From an uncultured Paracoccaceae bacterium (GTDB lineage Bacteria > Pseudomonadota > Alphaproteobacteria > Rhodobacterales > Rhodobacteraceae), in NCBI GenBank assembly GCA_913041145.1, contig CAJWHE010000019.1, positions 1 through 33,891 on the forward strand: 33,891 bases of DNA, read 5' to 3'. The notes beneath the pieces were generated by a model. It did not search any database, had not been told where the DNA came from, and worked only from the letters and a program-made list of their open reading frames with translations. The position numbers and the translations under genes are program-made. Of this stretch, positions 16,638 through 25,658 are shown piece after piece; the first letter of the stretch is position 1; each line of letters opens with the position of its first letter.

Positions 16638-18296
16638 ATGGCGTTAAGGCATGGTGGGCATATCCTCGTAGATCAACTTAAGATTAATGGGGTCGAAAGA
16701 GTGTTTTCGGTTCCTGGTGAAAGCTTTTTAGCTGCTCTTGATGGGCTTTATAATAGTGGTATCGAGAATATTGTCTGTCGACACGAGGGTGGCGCTGCTA
16801 TGATGGCAGAAGCAGATGCAAAAATTACTCATAGCCCTGGAGTAGTATTTGTAACACGTGGCCCTGGTGCTACAAATGCGTCGTCTGGTATCCACGTTGC
16901 TATGCAGGACAGTACACCATTAATCGTTTTTGTTGGACAGGTCCCTTTAGAGCATAGAGATAGAGAAGCTTTTCAGGAGATAGATTATGAGAGATTCTTT
17001 TCCCCAATAGCTAAGTGGGTGGCGGAGATAAAAGACCTAAAAAGATTGCCAGAATATGTTGCTCGAGCCTTTCAAGTCTCGCAGGCAGGTCGTCCAGGGC
17101 CAGTAATTATTTCTTTACCAGAGGATATTCTTTCAGGAATTTGTGAAGTGCCAGACCGTCCGAGAGTAGTTTTAGGCCAACAATTTACTTCAGACAGTGA
17201 AATAAAAAAAATAGAAAATGCGATAATTAAAGCAAAGCGTCCATTGGTAATTGTTGGGGGCACAGGTTGGGGAAAAGAAGCAGTAAAAAACCTTGGAGTT
17301 TTTGTTAAAAATTTCAATTTACCAGTTGCAACAACTTTTAGACGACAACACTTAATGGATAATCGTCATGATTGTTATATTGGAGATTTAGGTACTGGGA
17401 TGAATCCGGCTTTAGCAAAAACTGTTAAAGGATCAGATCTCATAATAGCTATTGGAACAAGGCTAGGTGAAATTGCAACTGGTGCATACGAATTAATTGA
17501 CCCTAAAAAGACTGAACAAGAAATAATTCATATTCACACAGACCCTGACGAGTTTTGCCATGTATACCAACCGAGTTTAGCAGTGTTGAGTTCAACAGAG
17601 AACATATTAGACCAGCTTGTTGGTCTATCCAAATTAGTTAATCCAGAGTGGAGCTCTCAGACTAGTGAGGGTAGACAAAATTATTTAAATTGGATCACTC
17701 CAAAAGAGACACCTGGACCAGTAAAACTAGAAAAAATTATAAAGTGGCTATCGAACAACTTACCAGAGGATTCAATTGTCACAAATGGTGCCGGAAATTA
17801 TGCAGCATTTTTACATAGATACTTTGCATTTAAAGAATATCCAACGGCCATAGGTCCAACGTCAGGAAGTATGGGTTATGGATTTCCGGCCTCTATAGCA
17901 GCAAAATTAAGGTTTCCAGACAAGACAGTTATATGTTTGGCAGGGGATGGTTGCTTTCAGATGACGCTTAATGAGATGTCTACTGCAGCGCAAAATAAGT
18001 TAGCTATAATAGTAATCGTTGTTAACAATGGTAAATATGCGACGATTCGTATGCATCAGGAAAAAAATTACCCGGGTAGAGTTTCTGGTACAGAACTTCA
18101 TAATCCAGATTTTGCTGCTCTCGCGAAAGCTTATGGTGGTTTTGGTATAAAAGTGCAAAAAACAGAAGATTTTGTGGCGGCTTACAATGAGGCTGTGGCT
18201 TCGGGTTTATTATCTGTTATCGAGCTTCAGATTGATGATGAGGTTCTTTCAACGAGCCAAACTGTTTCCGAAGTTAGATATAATAATAGTAAATAA
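16638..18296 (+). CDS. TPP-dependent enzyme, acetolactate-synthase-like large subunit
   Basis: A 552-residue thiamine-diphosphate enzyme of the IlvB superfamily, with the three domains in order: PYR (about 1-170), central (about 190-325) and PP (about 365-540). The TPP-activating glutamate is E50 (CRHEGGAAMMAE). The Mg-TPP motif starts with GDG near residue 437 (CLAGDGCFQM) and ends with NN in IVVNNGKYATI. No regulatory subunit (ilvN) is adjacent, so a housekeeping acetohydroxyacid synthase is less likely than an orphan catabolic decarboxylase or ligase. GGAG lies about 8 nt upstream of the ATG. It is only 19 nt after the flavoprotein gene, in the same direction. Confidence 0.85.
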   Translation: MALRHGGHILVDQLKINGVERVFSVPGESFLAALDGLYNSGIENIVCRHEGGAAMMAEADAKITHSPGVVFVTRGPGATNASSGIHVAMQDSTPLIVFVGQVPLEHRDREAFQEIDYERFFSPIAKWVAEIKDLKRLPEYVARAFQVSQAGRPGPVIISLPEDILSGICEVPDRPRVVLGQQFTSDSEIKKIENAIIKAKRPLVIVGGTGWGKEAVKNLGVFVKNFNLPVATTFRRQHLMDNRHDCYIGDLGTGMNPALAKTVKGSDLIIAIGTRLGEIATGAYELIDPKKTEQEIIHIHTDPDEFCHVYQPSLAVLSSTENILDQLVGLSKLVNPEWSSQTSEGRQNYLNWITPKETPGPVKLEKIIKWLSNNLPEDSIVTNGAGNYAAFLHRYFAFKEYPTAIGPTSGSMGYGFPASIAAKLRFPDKTVICLAGDGCFQMTLNEMSTAAQNKLAIIVIVVNNGKYATIRMHQEKNYPGRVSGTELHNPDFAALAKAYGGFGIKVQKTEDFVAAYNEAVASGLLSVIELQIDDEVLSTSQTVSEVRYNNSK

Positions 18297-18298
18297 TA

Positions 18299-18919
18299 TT
18301 AGTACTCAACACCAATTTGAGCTTTTATTCCTCCCCTAAAGGGGTGTTTTACCAACTCCATTTCAGTAACTAGATCTGCAATTTCAATTAACTCTTCTTT
18401 GGCATTTCTACCTGTCATTACGACATGGGTCATTTCAGGTTTTTCATTTAACAGGAATTTGGTAATGTCTTTCACGTCGATATAATCGTACCTCAAAGCA
18501 ATATTAATTTCGTCTAGTAAAACCATAGTATTTTTTGGATCACGAATTAGGTCTTTAGCTTTCTCCCAAGCCGCACCAGCCATTTCCATATCACGCGCTT
18601 TGTCTTGAGTTTCCCATGTGAACCCCTCCCCCATTGTATTAAAAGAGCATATATTAGTAAAATTCTTTAAGATTAGATCACGTTCCCCTGTACTCATTCC
18701 GCCTTTTATAAATTGGACCACAGCACATTGCATTCCGTGTGCTATACAACGAAAGATCATACCAAAAGCGGCAGAACTCTTTCCCTTTCCTTTCCCAGTA
18801 TTTATAATGATCAAGCCTTTTTTTTCAGTTTTAGTCGCCATTATTTTATCTCTGGCAACCTTTTTTTTCTGCATTTTTAGATTATGTCTGTCAGTATCTT
18901 GAGGTACGGCTTTGGTCAT
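18299..18919 (-). CDS. cobO: cob(I)yrinic acid a,c-diamide adenosyltransferase
   Basis: A 206-residue CobO/BtuR/CobA-type corrinoid adenosyltransferase. It transfers the adenosyl group of ATP to the reduced cobalt of cobyrinic acid a,c-diamide. The unusual P-loop TGKGKGKSS is at residues 41-49. The preceding RHNLKMQKKKVARDK is the N-terminal helix of the family, and LLDEIN follows later as the Walker B-like strand. I use the ATG at 18919; an in-frame TTG two codons upstream is less likely. It lies 174 nt downstream of cobN on the same strand and could be read through from the riboswitch operon or have its own promoter. Confidence 0.95.
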   Translation of the reverse strand: MTKAVPQDTDRHNLKMQKKKVARDKIMATKTEKKGLIIINTGKGKGKSSAAFGMIFRCIAHGMQCAVVQFIKGGMSTGERDLILKNFTNICSFNTMGEGFTWETQDKARDMEMAGAAWEKAKDLIRDPKNTMVLLDEINIALRYDYIDVKDITKFLLNEKPEMTHVVMTGRNAKEELIEIADLVTEMELVKHPFRGGIKAQIGVEY

Positions 18920-19092
18920 TATCAATTATCCTAACTCTTACAACTGAGCTTTAATTAAATATTTTGAGATATTCGGCTTTGTGTTTACTAATTATAGATC
19001 CTATTTTCTATTGTGTCTAACAACAAGTGATAAGCTGTTTAATGGGTTTTGCTATTTCAAAAAAAATTATAATGAAAAAAATATATGCCTTC

Positions 19093-22000
19093 TTAAATTG
19101 ATTTTTTACTTATTGCTTCAAGCCTGGCTCTCGCAGAATTAGACTTAGGTCTCCAGAGGCCTCTATCCAATGCCTCTTTAAATTTTTCAGCCATTTCAAA
19201 AAGAGCTGACTCGTTATTATCTTTTATAAAATTAAAGGTTTCAGTGTCTTCAAGGTATGCTTCGTAGGTGAGATCGAAGTGATGGCTTTTAACAGCTCCG
19301 GTTGTGGCGGAGAAAGCAAATAAATAGTCCAATGTGGCGGCCATTTCAAATGCGCCTTTATAACCGTGCCTTTTGACGCCATTTATCCATTTAGGGTTTA
19401 CTACTCGTGACCTTACTACTCTAGATATCTCTTCTTCCAGCGTTCTAATTATTGGTCTCTCAGGTCTGGAATGATCGTTATGATAGATTGGTCGATTAAC
19501 ACCTTGTAAGGTTGAAACTGCCGCTGCGGCGCCCCCCTCAAACTGATAATAATCATCGCTATCTAAAATATCATGTTCACGATTATCTTGATTTTGTACG
19601 ATTGCTTCCGTTTGTTTTAAACGAGTTTTAAAACCCTCTATTTTTTTTGTACCACTTGCATCTTTTCCATATGCATAACTACCCCATTCTATATAAGACT
19701 CTGCTAAATCACTTTTAGAGTTCCATATTCTCTCATCAATCAATGCCTGAAGACCAGCACCATATGCTCCTGGCTTGGCTCCATAAACTCTGTTGCTATC
19801 TTCACCAGATTTAAACCTGGCGGCAGCTATGTTTTGATCCGGCGGTTCATTTAAATTCATTATTGATGTAGCAGCACTGTCTACAAGGGAGATTAACTGG
19901 GGGAAGGCGTCTCGGAAAAAACCGGAAATACGTAAGGTTACATCAACGCGTGGTCTCCCTAAAACACTCAAGGGTAGAATTTCAAAACCAAGCACTCGTT
20001 TGCTTATATCGTCCCATTTCGGTTTTACTCCCATCAGAGCTAAGCATTGGGCTATATCATCACCACCTGTTCGCATATTTGAGGTGCCCCATGCTGAGAG
20101 AAGTATTGTCCTCAACCAATCACCATGATCTTGTAAATGTTTTTCTAGTAATAAATTTGCTGATTTCCATCCGATGTTCCATGCCGTAATTGTTGGTATT
20201 GAGCGACTATCAACAGAATAAAAATTTCTTCCAGTTGGCAATACATCTAATCTTCCTCTGGTGGGTGCCCCAGATGGGCCTGGTTGGACAAATTTACCAT
20301 TTAGTGCATCTAGTATTCCAGAAACCTCTGATGACCCACAGTCTGAAACCGTAGGATGAATTTCAGTTCTTATCTTATCTAAAACATGATTAGTTTGGTT
20401 GCCAGGGGACTGCTTCTCGCCATCAAGTAATTTTTGTGAGAAGATTTCTATACGTTCAATAGTATCGCCAAAAGATCTCCACTTATCTTCTGAAATATCT
20501 TTTAATCCATTTGGAAATGGGCCCTCCCATGTTTGAGACATATTAGCATCCAGCGTATTTAGATCTAAATGGAAATCATTTGCTATAGCCTGGGTCAAAG
20601 AGGAGTTCCCGTTAAGTCCATCATTCCTTGGCAGCCTTGTTAAAGATATTACGAGATCCCTCGCTAGGTCTCCAGTTGGAGAGAGACCAAAAATATGTAA
20701 CCCATCTCTTATTTGAGCTTCTTTGAGATCACATAAATAAGCATCTAGTTTTGCTAGATCACTCTCGTCGCCTTTTCCAGAAAGGCCTATATCATCAGTG
20801 AGACCTGAAGTGCCAGTTAGGCTTAATATTTCTTTTTGAAGGATTTTTACGCGTCTCTGATCTATTGAATGTGCTTCGTAGTATTCATCTATCAAACCTT
20901 CAAGCTCCCTTAAGGGTCCATATGTTTCTGCTCTAGCCATAGGTGGTGTTAAGTGATCAATTATTACTGCCTGAGAGCGTCTTTTTGCTTGGGTACCTTC
21001 ACCAGGGTCATTGACTATAAATGGATAAATATGTGGAGTTGGGCCAAAAATAGCTTCTGGAGTGCAAGAATTACTTAAAGCTAGTGACTTTCCAGGAAGC
21101 CACTCTAAGTTTCCATGTTTTCCCATATGAATTATTGCGTGGGCTTTAAATTCAAACCTTATCCAAAAATAAAAGGCTATGTAGTTATGAGGAGGCATTA
21201 AATCAGGGCTGTGGTAAGTCTCTTTCGCATCAATGTTATATCCACGAGCAGGTTGAAGTCCAACTATTACATTATGGAATCGATGAATCGATAGAGCAAA
21301 ACCTTTAATTTTCTTTTTTTGTGCATGGTACGAAAAAGACTTAATGAAGGGATCATCGTCTGGAAGACCCCAACGGGCTTCAACCTTGGATCTAAATTCA
21401 TATGGAAGTTTTTTGTATTCTTCGAGGTAGTTTTCCAAAGGATAAAACTCTCCCCCAGCTTTCTTAGCTCGATCTGGTAACCAATTTGTTGGACCTGATG
21501 TTAATATTTTCATTAATTCTGCCGAAGACTCTGGAAAGCCATTCAAGCTGTATCCGTTTTTATTTAATTCTTTTGAGACTGTTATTATTGACTCAGGTGT
21601 ATCTAACCCTACCCCGTTGGCTAATCTTCCATCTCGATTTGGATAGTTTGCCATTATGAAAGCTGGACGGGAGTACTTATTTTCAACTTGTCTCAGATTA
21701 CACCAATTCTTAGCTAAGTTGCTTACAAATGTAATTCGATCTCCTCGGGCTCTGTATGTTGTGATGGAGCATTCTGTGACATCATCATAAAATGACTCTC
21801 CCTTAAAGCTCACAGCTCTAGATAAGATTCTTCCATCAACTTCAGGAAGAGCAACATTCATAGCAATATCCCTCCCAGATAAGCCGTTAAGTTCAGCCTC
21901 CCATACGTCCTCAGTTGACGATGAAAAAATCATTTGGAATACTGGTGCCTTATTTGCTGCCACTGACGTTAAGGGATTGTCAGATGTTTTTTGCTCGGAG

Positions 22001-22818
22001 TTAAGAGAGTTAACTGAAAAAGCTGTACTATTAAGAATAACTGTTGGAGGGCTTTTTTTAAAAATTGTTTCAATTGTAGCTTGGCATAGAGGATCTTTTA
22101 AAGAGGCTACAAATATCGGTAGAGGGTTTAAACTATCTTTTATTAAGGCTTTTACCAATCTATTTACGGGATTTAACCCGACGCCTTGGATAAGTGCGCG
22201 GTAGAATATAATTGGTACGACTGGCTGTTCTAAGTTCCAGTTTTTGTAAATCTCCTCAGGGGAGGTTAACCCCTCTCCAGGCCAATACACGCCTGCCTTT
22301 AGTACCGGCTTGGGGCTTGGCGGACTTATATCTCCCTTTAGCATTGAGTTTGTATATTTTAGAAAATTCCCCGTATTCTCTAATCCTCCCTCTACTAAGT
22401 ACCCCCAGAGCTGATCGTAATCTTCATCCGTAATTGTTGAAAGATTTCGAAGCTCAGGGTCGGGCTTATCGTCACCCGGTAACAATGCGATTGGGATTTT
22501 CTTTTCTTTTAAGACGGATGAGTATTGCTCTACTCCATATTGCCAATAACCCAAACCTCCCAATACCCTGATAATTACTAATTTTGACTTGGCGGCAGTT
22601 TGATCTAAGTGTAAGTCGACAGACATTGGGTGTTGAAGATGATTAAGACTGGCAAGCCTAACAGTGCTTTTATGGTTCGTCTCTGTAATGGCTTCACTTA
22701 GTGCCGTTAGTTCCGAGTCCGCAGAGGAAATAAACAATAGATCTGCTGGAGTTTGAGATAAGTCAAAAGGTTCTAGACCATCATCAATTGTTCCAGATTT
22801 TGCTGCTAGTAAATGCAT
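19093..22818 (-). CDS. cobN: cobaltochelatase subunit CobN
   Basis: The 1241-residue large subunit of the ATP-dependent aerobic cobaltochelatase, which inserts Co(II) into hydrogenobyrinic acid a,c-diamide together with CobS and CobT. It is a full-length CobN/Mg-chelatase H family protein. The N-terminus MHLLAAKSG and the central segments HMGKHGNLEWLPGKSLALS and IYPFIVNDPGEGTQAKRR are recognisable. A BchH/ChlH identity is disfavoured by the cobalamin neighbours. CobS and CobT are not in this window. Its ATG is shared with the GNAT stop (TAATG). It is the last gene of the riboswitch-led operon cbtB-cbtA-cobW-GNAT-cobN. Confidence 0.97.
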   Translation of the reverse strand: MHLLAAKSGTIDDGLEPFDLSQTPADLLFISSADSELTALSEAITETNHKSTVRLASLNHLQHPMSVDLHLDQTAAKSKLVIIRVLGGLGYWQYGVEQYSSVLKEKKIPIALLPGDDKPDPELRNLSTITDEDYDQLWGYLVEGGLENTGNFLKYTNSMLKGDISPPSPKPVLKAGVYWPGEGLTSPEEIYKNWNLEQPVVPIIFYRALIQGVGLNPVNRLVKALIKDSLNPLPIFVASLKDPLCQATIETIFKKSPPTVILNSTAFSVNSLNSEQKTSDNPLTSVAANKAPVFQMIFSSSTEDVWEAELNGLSGRDIAMNVALPEVDGRILSRAVSFKGESFYDDVTECSITTYRARGDRITFVSNLAKNWCNLRQVENKYSRPAFIMANYPNRDGRLANGVGLDTPESIITVSKELNKNGYSLNGFPESSAELMKILTSGPTNWLPDRAKKAGGEFYPLENYLEEYKKLPYEFRSKVEARWGLPDDDPFIKSFSYHAQKKKIKGFALSIHRFHNVIVGLQPARGYNIDAKETYHSPDLMPPHNYIAFYFWIRFEFKAHAIIHMGKHGNLEWLPGKSLALSNSCTPEAIFGPTPHIYPFIVNDPGEGTQAKRRSQAVIIDHLTPPMARAETYGPLRELEGLIDEYYEAHSIDQRRVKILQKEILSLTGTSGLTDDIGLSGKGDESDLAKLDAYLCDLKEAQIRDGLHIFGLSPTGDLARDLVISLTRLPRNDGLNGNSSLTQAIANDFHLDLNTLDANMSQTWEGPFPNGLKDISEDKWRSFGDTIERIEIFSQKLLDGEKQSPGNQTNHVLDKIRTEIHPTVSDCGSSEVSGILDALNGKFVQPGPSGAPTRGRLDVLPTGRNFYSVDSRSIPTITAWNIGWKSANLLLEKHLQDHGDWLRTILLSAWGTSNMRTGGDDIAQCLALMGVKPKWDDISKRVLGFEILPLSVLGRPRVDVTLRISGFFRDAFPQLISLVDSAATSIMNLNEPPDQNIAAARFKSGEDSNRVYGAKPGAYGAGLQALIDERIWNSKSDLAESYIEWGSYAYGKDASGTKKIEGFKTRLKQTEAIVQNQDNREHDILDSDDYYQFEGGAAAAVSTLQGVNRPIYHNDHSRPERPIIRTLEEEISRVVRSRVVNPKWINGVKRHGYKGAFEMAATLDYLFAFSATTGAVKSHHFDLTYEAYLEDTETFNFIKDNNESALFEMAEKFKEALDRGLWRPKSNSARARLEAISKKSI

Positions 22819-23273
22819 TAGTCGAGTTTCTTAAACATAAAAAAGCTATGAGGGCTTTCCTTATAGTCACCAAAAGGACCACACTCTATGAAACCTAATT
22901 TTCTGTAAAGTTTGATCGCTGCAAGTAGATTGGCGCCGGTCTCTAAGTATAATTCATTTAATTTAAGATTTTTTGCTTTAACTTCTAAATCCATCATTAT
23001 TAGTTCAGCAACACCAATTCTCCGACTTTTTTCATCAACATAAATAGACTTTAATTCTCCATAATTTGATTTGGTTGCAAGTGCCCCACACCCACAAGGT
23101 TTATCGTCTTTATCTGCTATAATGAAATATATGTTTGGCGCTTTGAAGTCTTCTATAGATAGAGCATGATTATCTTCTGGAGGAAAAAGAGTGCTCATCA
23201 ATGCATAACTGTCTGTTAAAAGTTTAATACCTTCTTTAGAGGACGGGTTAGCTATACGCGTTTGGAGTCTCAT
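22818..23273 (-). CDS. GNAT family N-acetyltransferase in cobalamin operon
   Basis: A 151-residue GCN5-related acetyltransferase. The acetyl-CoA pyrophosphate loop is SRRIGVAE (about residue 88-95), preceded by LKSIYVDEK, and the C-terminal part (KLYRKLGFIECGPFGDY) resembles the YsnE-like subgroup. It overlaps cobW by 4 nt (ATGA) and cobN by 1 nt (TAATG), so it is translated as part of the cobalamin operon. I know of no established acetylation step in aerobic cobalamin synthesis, so its substrate is open: a corrinoid side chain, an aminopropanol intermediate or a protein partner are all speculation. Confidence 0.9.
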   Translation of the reverse strand: MRLQTRIANPSSKEGIKLLTDSYALMSTLFPPEDNHALSIEDFKAPNIYFIIADKDDKPCGCGALATKSNYGELKSIYVDEKSRRIGVAELIMMDLEVKAKNLKLNELYLETGANLLAAIKLYRKLGFIECGPFGDYKESPHSFFMFKKLD

Positions 23274-24328
23274 CCCGCTAGAGTGCTTGAAATAATATCT
23301 TTATTAAGACCGCTATTTCCGATAATTACTAGTTGTGTGTCGGGGGTATTATTTTCACTTTTAGATTGCTCAAAATATGTTTCTATTCGAGGGCCAACGG
23401 CTTGAACTGTCATTCTCAATGGCTTTCCTTCTATAGATGCAAAACCTTTTAATCTAAGAATACCGTGGTTCACTATTACATCTTCCATCCTTTTAATGAA
23501 CTCTTCTTGATTTTTTATCGCTGGTAGAGTCACAATAAAACTTTCGAAATCATCATGATGATGCTCATCGTGATGATGTTCATCGTGGTGGTGGTCATCG
23601 TGGTGGTGATCATGATGAATTTCATGACGGCTTTGAATATCTTTTTCTGCACTTACGTTCCGTCCCAAAAGTATTTTTGATGGCACTTTCCCCATGGTAG
23701 ATTGAATTATTTGGACGCCTGCCCGAGTATTGGAACTCAATTCAGCTTGTAGATTTTTCATTTCAGAGGCCGATATTAGATCAGATTTATTTATAATGAT
23801 TAAATCTGCACATGCTAACTGGTCTTCAAATAATTCAGATATTGGGGTATCATGATCAATATTTTCATCCTGTTCTCTCTGCTTTTCTATAGCCTCTAAA
23901 CTATTGGAGAACTGACCTTTATGAGCTGCGTCGCCATCAACTACTGTTATTACACTGTCAACTGTAACCTGAGTAGATATCTCTGGCCAATTGAACGCTC
24001 TGATAAGTGGTTGGGGTAGTGCAAGGCCAGATGTTTCAATTACAATATGATCAGGTTTTATATCTCGTTCTAGTAACTTAGTTAGGGTGGGTATAAAATC
24101 GTCAGCAACAGTACAACAGATACAACCATTTGAGAGCTCCATGATATCATCTTCAGAGCATGTTTCATCTCCACAACCTTTTAATATGTCCCCATCGACT
24201 CCAAGGTCTCCAAACTCATTAATTATTAATGCTATTTTTTTTCCTTCAGTGTTTTGCAATAATTCACGAATAAGGGTTGTTTTACCTGAACCTAGAAAGC
24301 CGGTTATGACAGTAGTAGGTATTTTCAT
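23270..24328 (-). CDS. cobW: CobW GTP-binding metallochaperone
   Basis: A 352-residue G3E-family GTPase linked to cobalt delivery to CobN. The P-loop GFLGSGKTT is at residues 10-18, the CxCC metal site C69-I-C71-C72 is in SNGCICCTV, and the guanine-specificity NKSD is in the latter half of the G domain. A histidine/aspartate-rich linker covers about residues 236-258, followed by the CobW C-terminal domain (about 260-345). The position between the cobalt transporter genes and cobN supports a cobalt chaperone role. It ends in an ATGA overlap with the GNAT gene. The linker is encoded by a CAT/GAT-rich repeat (23553-23625) prone to length change. Confidence 0.95.
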   Translation of the reverse strand: MKIPTTVITGFLGSGKTTLIRELLQNTEGKKIALIINEFGDLGVDGDILKGCGDETCSEDDIMELSNGCICCTVADDFIPTLTKLLERDIKPDHIVIETSGLALPQPLIRAFNWPEISTQVTVDSVITVVDGDAAHKGQFSNSLEAIEKQREQDENIDHDTPISELFEDQLACADLIIINKSDLISASEMKNLQAELSSNTRAGVQIIQSTMGKVPSKILLGRNVSAEKDIQSRHEIHHDHHHDDHHHDEHHHDEHHHDDFESFIVTLPAIKNQEEFIKRMEDVIVNHGILRLKGFASIEGKPLRMTVQAVGPRIETYFEQSKSENNTPDTQLVIIGNSGLNKDIISSTLAG

Positions 24329-24334
24329 AATTTC

Positions 24335-25021
24335 TTAATCCTTTTCTAAATATTTCCAAAACTGACTTGAAAAAATTCCTAAAATTATCCACGAGACTAG
24401 GCTAACTGCCAAAGCTCGCGAGGCAAACTCTGCTGCTAGTTCCGGAGGAGCGACACCAAAGTAAGTTTCCAGTTTGGGGTGCCCTATCAAATGAGGAATT
24501 ATAATAAATATAATACCAAAAGCTGTTAATATTTTGTGCTTAGCAAGGAAAAGTAATAAAATTCCTATTGTCGTACAAAAAATAGTAGCTATCCACCAGG
24601 TTTGCTTAAGTCCCACTGCCACACTAATTGTTCCAGGAAGCTCTGGTGGTAGACCCACTGCTGGAGCGAGTTGGAAAATAAAAAAACCACAGACTCCTGC
24701 AACTATACCCTCTGCTTTATTTATGGTAAATCCACGTTTGTCGAAAAAAGCTATAGCCGCTAAAAGTAAAAACCCAAAGCCGGTAAATGTTACAAGATTA
24801 AAACATAAAGTCATCAGGTGACGGTACGGGTCTTGCCAGATATCAACGTGCTTTACAGGGCTCTCTGGAGAACCATCAGTGATGAAGTGAATACTTTGCC
24901 CAGTCTCAAAAAGCTCAGCCTCTAATAAAAGCGGAGTTATTAATAGCATTTGCATTGCTGTCGCTAATGCACCTACTACAGTGCCGCAAAACACGGCACT
25001 CACAAATATATTTTTGAACAT
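24335..25021 (-). CDS. cbtA: cobalt transporter subunit CbtA
   Basis: A 228-residue membrane protein of the CbtA family, predicted to work with CbtB in cobalt uptake under B12 control. About five to six hydrophobic segments are visible. A periplasmic-type loop follows the first one, and the conserved FQLAPAVGLPPELPG segment lies near residue 115. It follows cbtB by 3 nt and precedes cobW by 6 nt, so it is clearly within the riboswitch-controlled operon. The transport role rests on comparative genomics of the family and is not visible in catalytic residues. Confidence 0.92.
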   Translation of the reverse strand: MFKNIFVSAVFCGTVVGALATAMQMLLITPLLLEAELFETGQSIHFITDGSPESPVKHVDIWQDPYRHLMTLCFNLVTFTGFGFLLLAAIAFFDKRGFTINKAEGIVAGVCGFFIFQLAPAVGLPPELPGTISVAVGLKQTWWIATIFCTTIGILLLFLAKHKILTAFGIIFIIIPHLIGHPKLETYFGVAPPELAAEFASRALAVSLVSWIILGIFSSQFWKYLEKD

Positions 25022-25024
25022 TTT

Positions 25025-25213
25025 CTAGTGGCAGGGAAATGCCATAGAGTGTCTTAAATCATGAGCTGAGTCATGGACTATGGTTGCTTGAGCAAATCCT
25101 GAAGCAAATAAAAGAAACCCTCCAATTATGATAGCTCCAAAGATTGAAGCAAACTGGCTGCTAGAATTTGTAATTTCATTTTGTAATGTTAATACTTTTG
25201 TTTGACCTTGCAT
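25025..25213 (-). CDS. cbtB: cobalt transporter subunit CbtB
   Basis: A 62-residue protein with one transmembrane segment (about residues 22-44) and a histidine-rich C-terminus, HDSAHDLRHSMAFPCH, the predicted cobalt-binding motif of CbtB. It is the first gene after the cobalamin riboswitch; AGGAG lies 6 nt before the ATG. The small size is normal for the family. It is co-transcribed with cbtA (3-nt gap). Confidence 0.93.
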   Translation of the reverse strand: MQGQTKVLTLQNEITNSSSQFASIFGAIIIGGFLLFASGFAQATIVHDSAHDLRHSMAFPCH

Positions 25214-25228
25214 TTCTTTCTCCTATTT

Positions 25229-25244
25229 CCGTCACACCCGACGG
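25229..25244 (-). promoter_or_regulatory. hairpin between riboswitch and cbtB ribosome site
   Basis: On the minus strand CCGTC and GACGG pair around the 6-nt loop GGGTGT, 4 nt before the AGGAG of cbtB. There is no T-run after it, so it does not look like an intrinsic terminator. It is placed where a cobalamin riboswitch expression platform (a kissing-loop partner hairpin near the ribosome site) is expected, suggesting translational control. The mechanism is inferred. Confidence 0.45.
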
Positions 25245-25257
25245 TTGGGGTTTAAAC

Positions 25258-25430
25258 ATTTCAAGGCTGGTCTCCTGGCTTGCGGGTCGTGGCTACGTAT
25301 CTGTCTTCCCAAGAATTAATCTCAGTGACGTTTAGATAGTTGCTCACCGCTTACAGTCGCGGGGGCGGCTTTGGCTTTGAATCCCGGTTTGGGTCACTCT
25401 CACCATATTCCCATTTCATCATAAAGTGCT
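25258..25430 (-). promoter_or_regulatory. cobalamin riboswitch
   Basis: Read on the minus strand, this segment has the conserved blocks of a cobalamin (AdoCbl-class) riboswitch in order: GGGAATATGGTGAGAGTGACCC (25391-25412), the core CCCCCGCGACTGTAAGCGG (25347-25365), and the B12 box AGCCAGGAGACCAGCC (25265-25280) at the 3' side. It lies upstream of cbtB and should repress cbtB-cbtA-cobW-GNAT-cobN when adenosylcobalamin is plentiful. Confidence 0.96.
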
Positions 25431-25539
25431 TTTGCAAATTAAATCGAACCTTGTGAAAAGAACATGCGCTTTACAAGAATGAATCGTCAAGCATAATCTT
25501 TATAGTTGAGTAAGAAAAGTTGTAATGAACTCAGCTGTG

Positions 25540-25569
25540 TTGATTGCAAATACATACATTGTGTATATA
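25540..25569 (+). promoter_or_regulatory. candidate sigma-70 promoter for smc
   Basis: TTGATT at 25540-25545 and TATATA at 25564-25569 are separated by 18 nt, about 90 nt upstream of the smc start. No better match is seen between the riboswitch region and smc. The region is AT-rich, so confidence is limited. Confidence 0.4.
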
Positions 25570-25658
25570 AAGTAGTTGTTCTTACAACATGAAGTGTTTA
25601 TTATTTAATAGTGGACTTTCTCCACTTTATTCCAGGCCTAAGCAGAGAGAAGGGTTAC

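Noticed and set aside
19093-22818. Magnesium chelatase subunit BchH instead of CobN
   Set aside because: The cobalamin riboswitch, CbtAB, CobW and CobO neighbours and the CobN-type N-terminus favour cobaltochelatase; no photosynthesis genes are present.
23550-23630. Short tandem repeat resembling a CRISPR array or minisatellite
   Set aside because: The repeats are CAT/GAT codons of the CobW histidine linker and there are no unique spacers.
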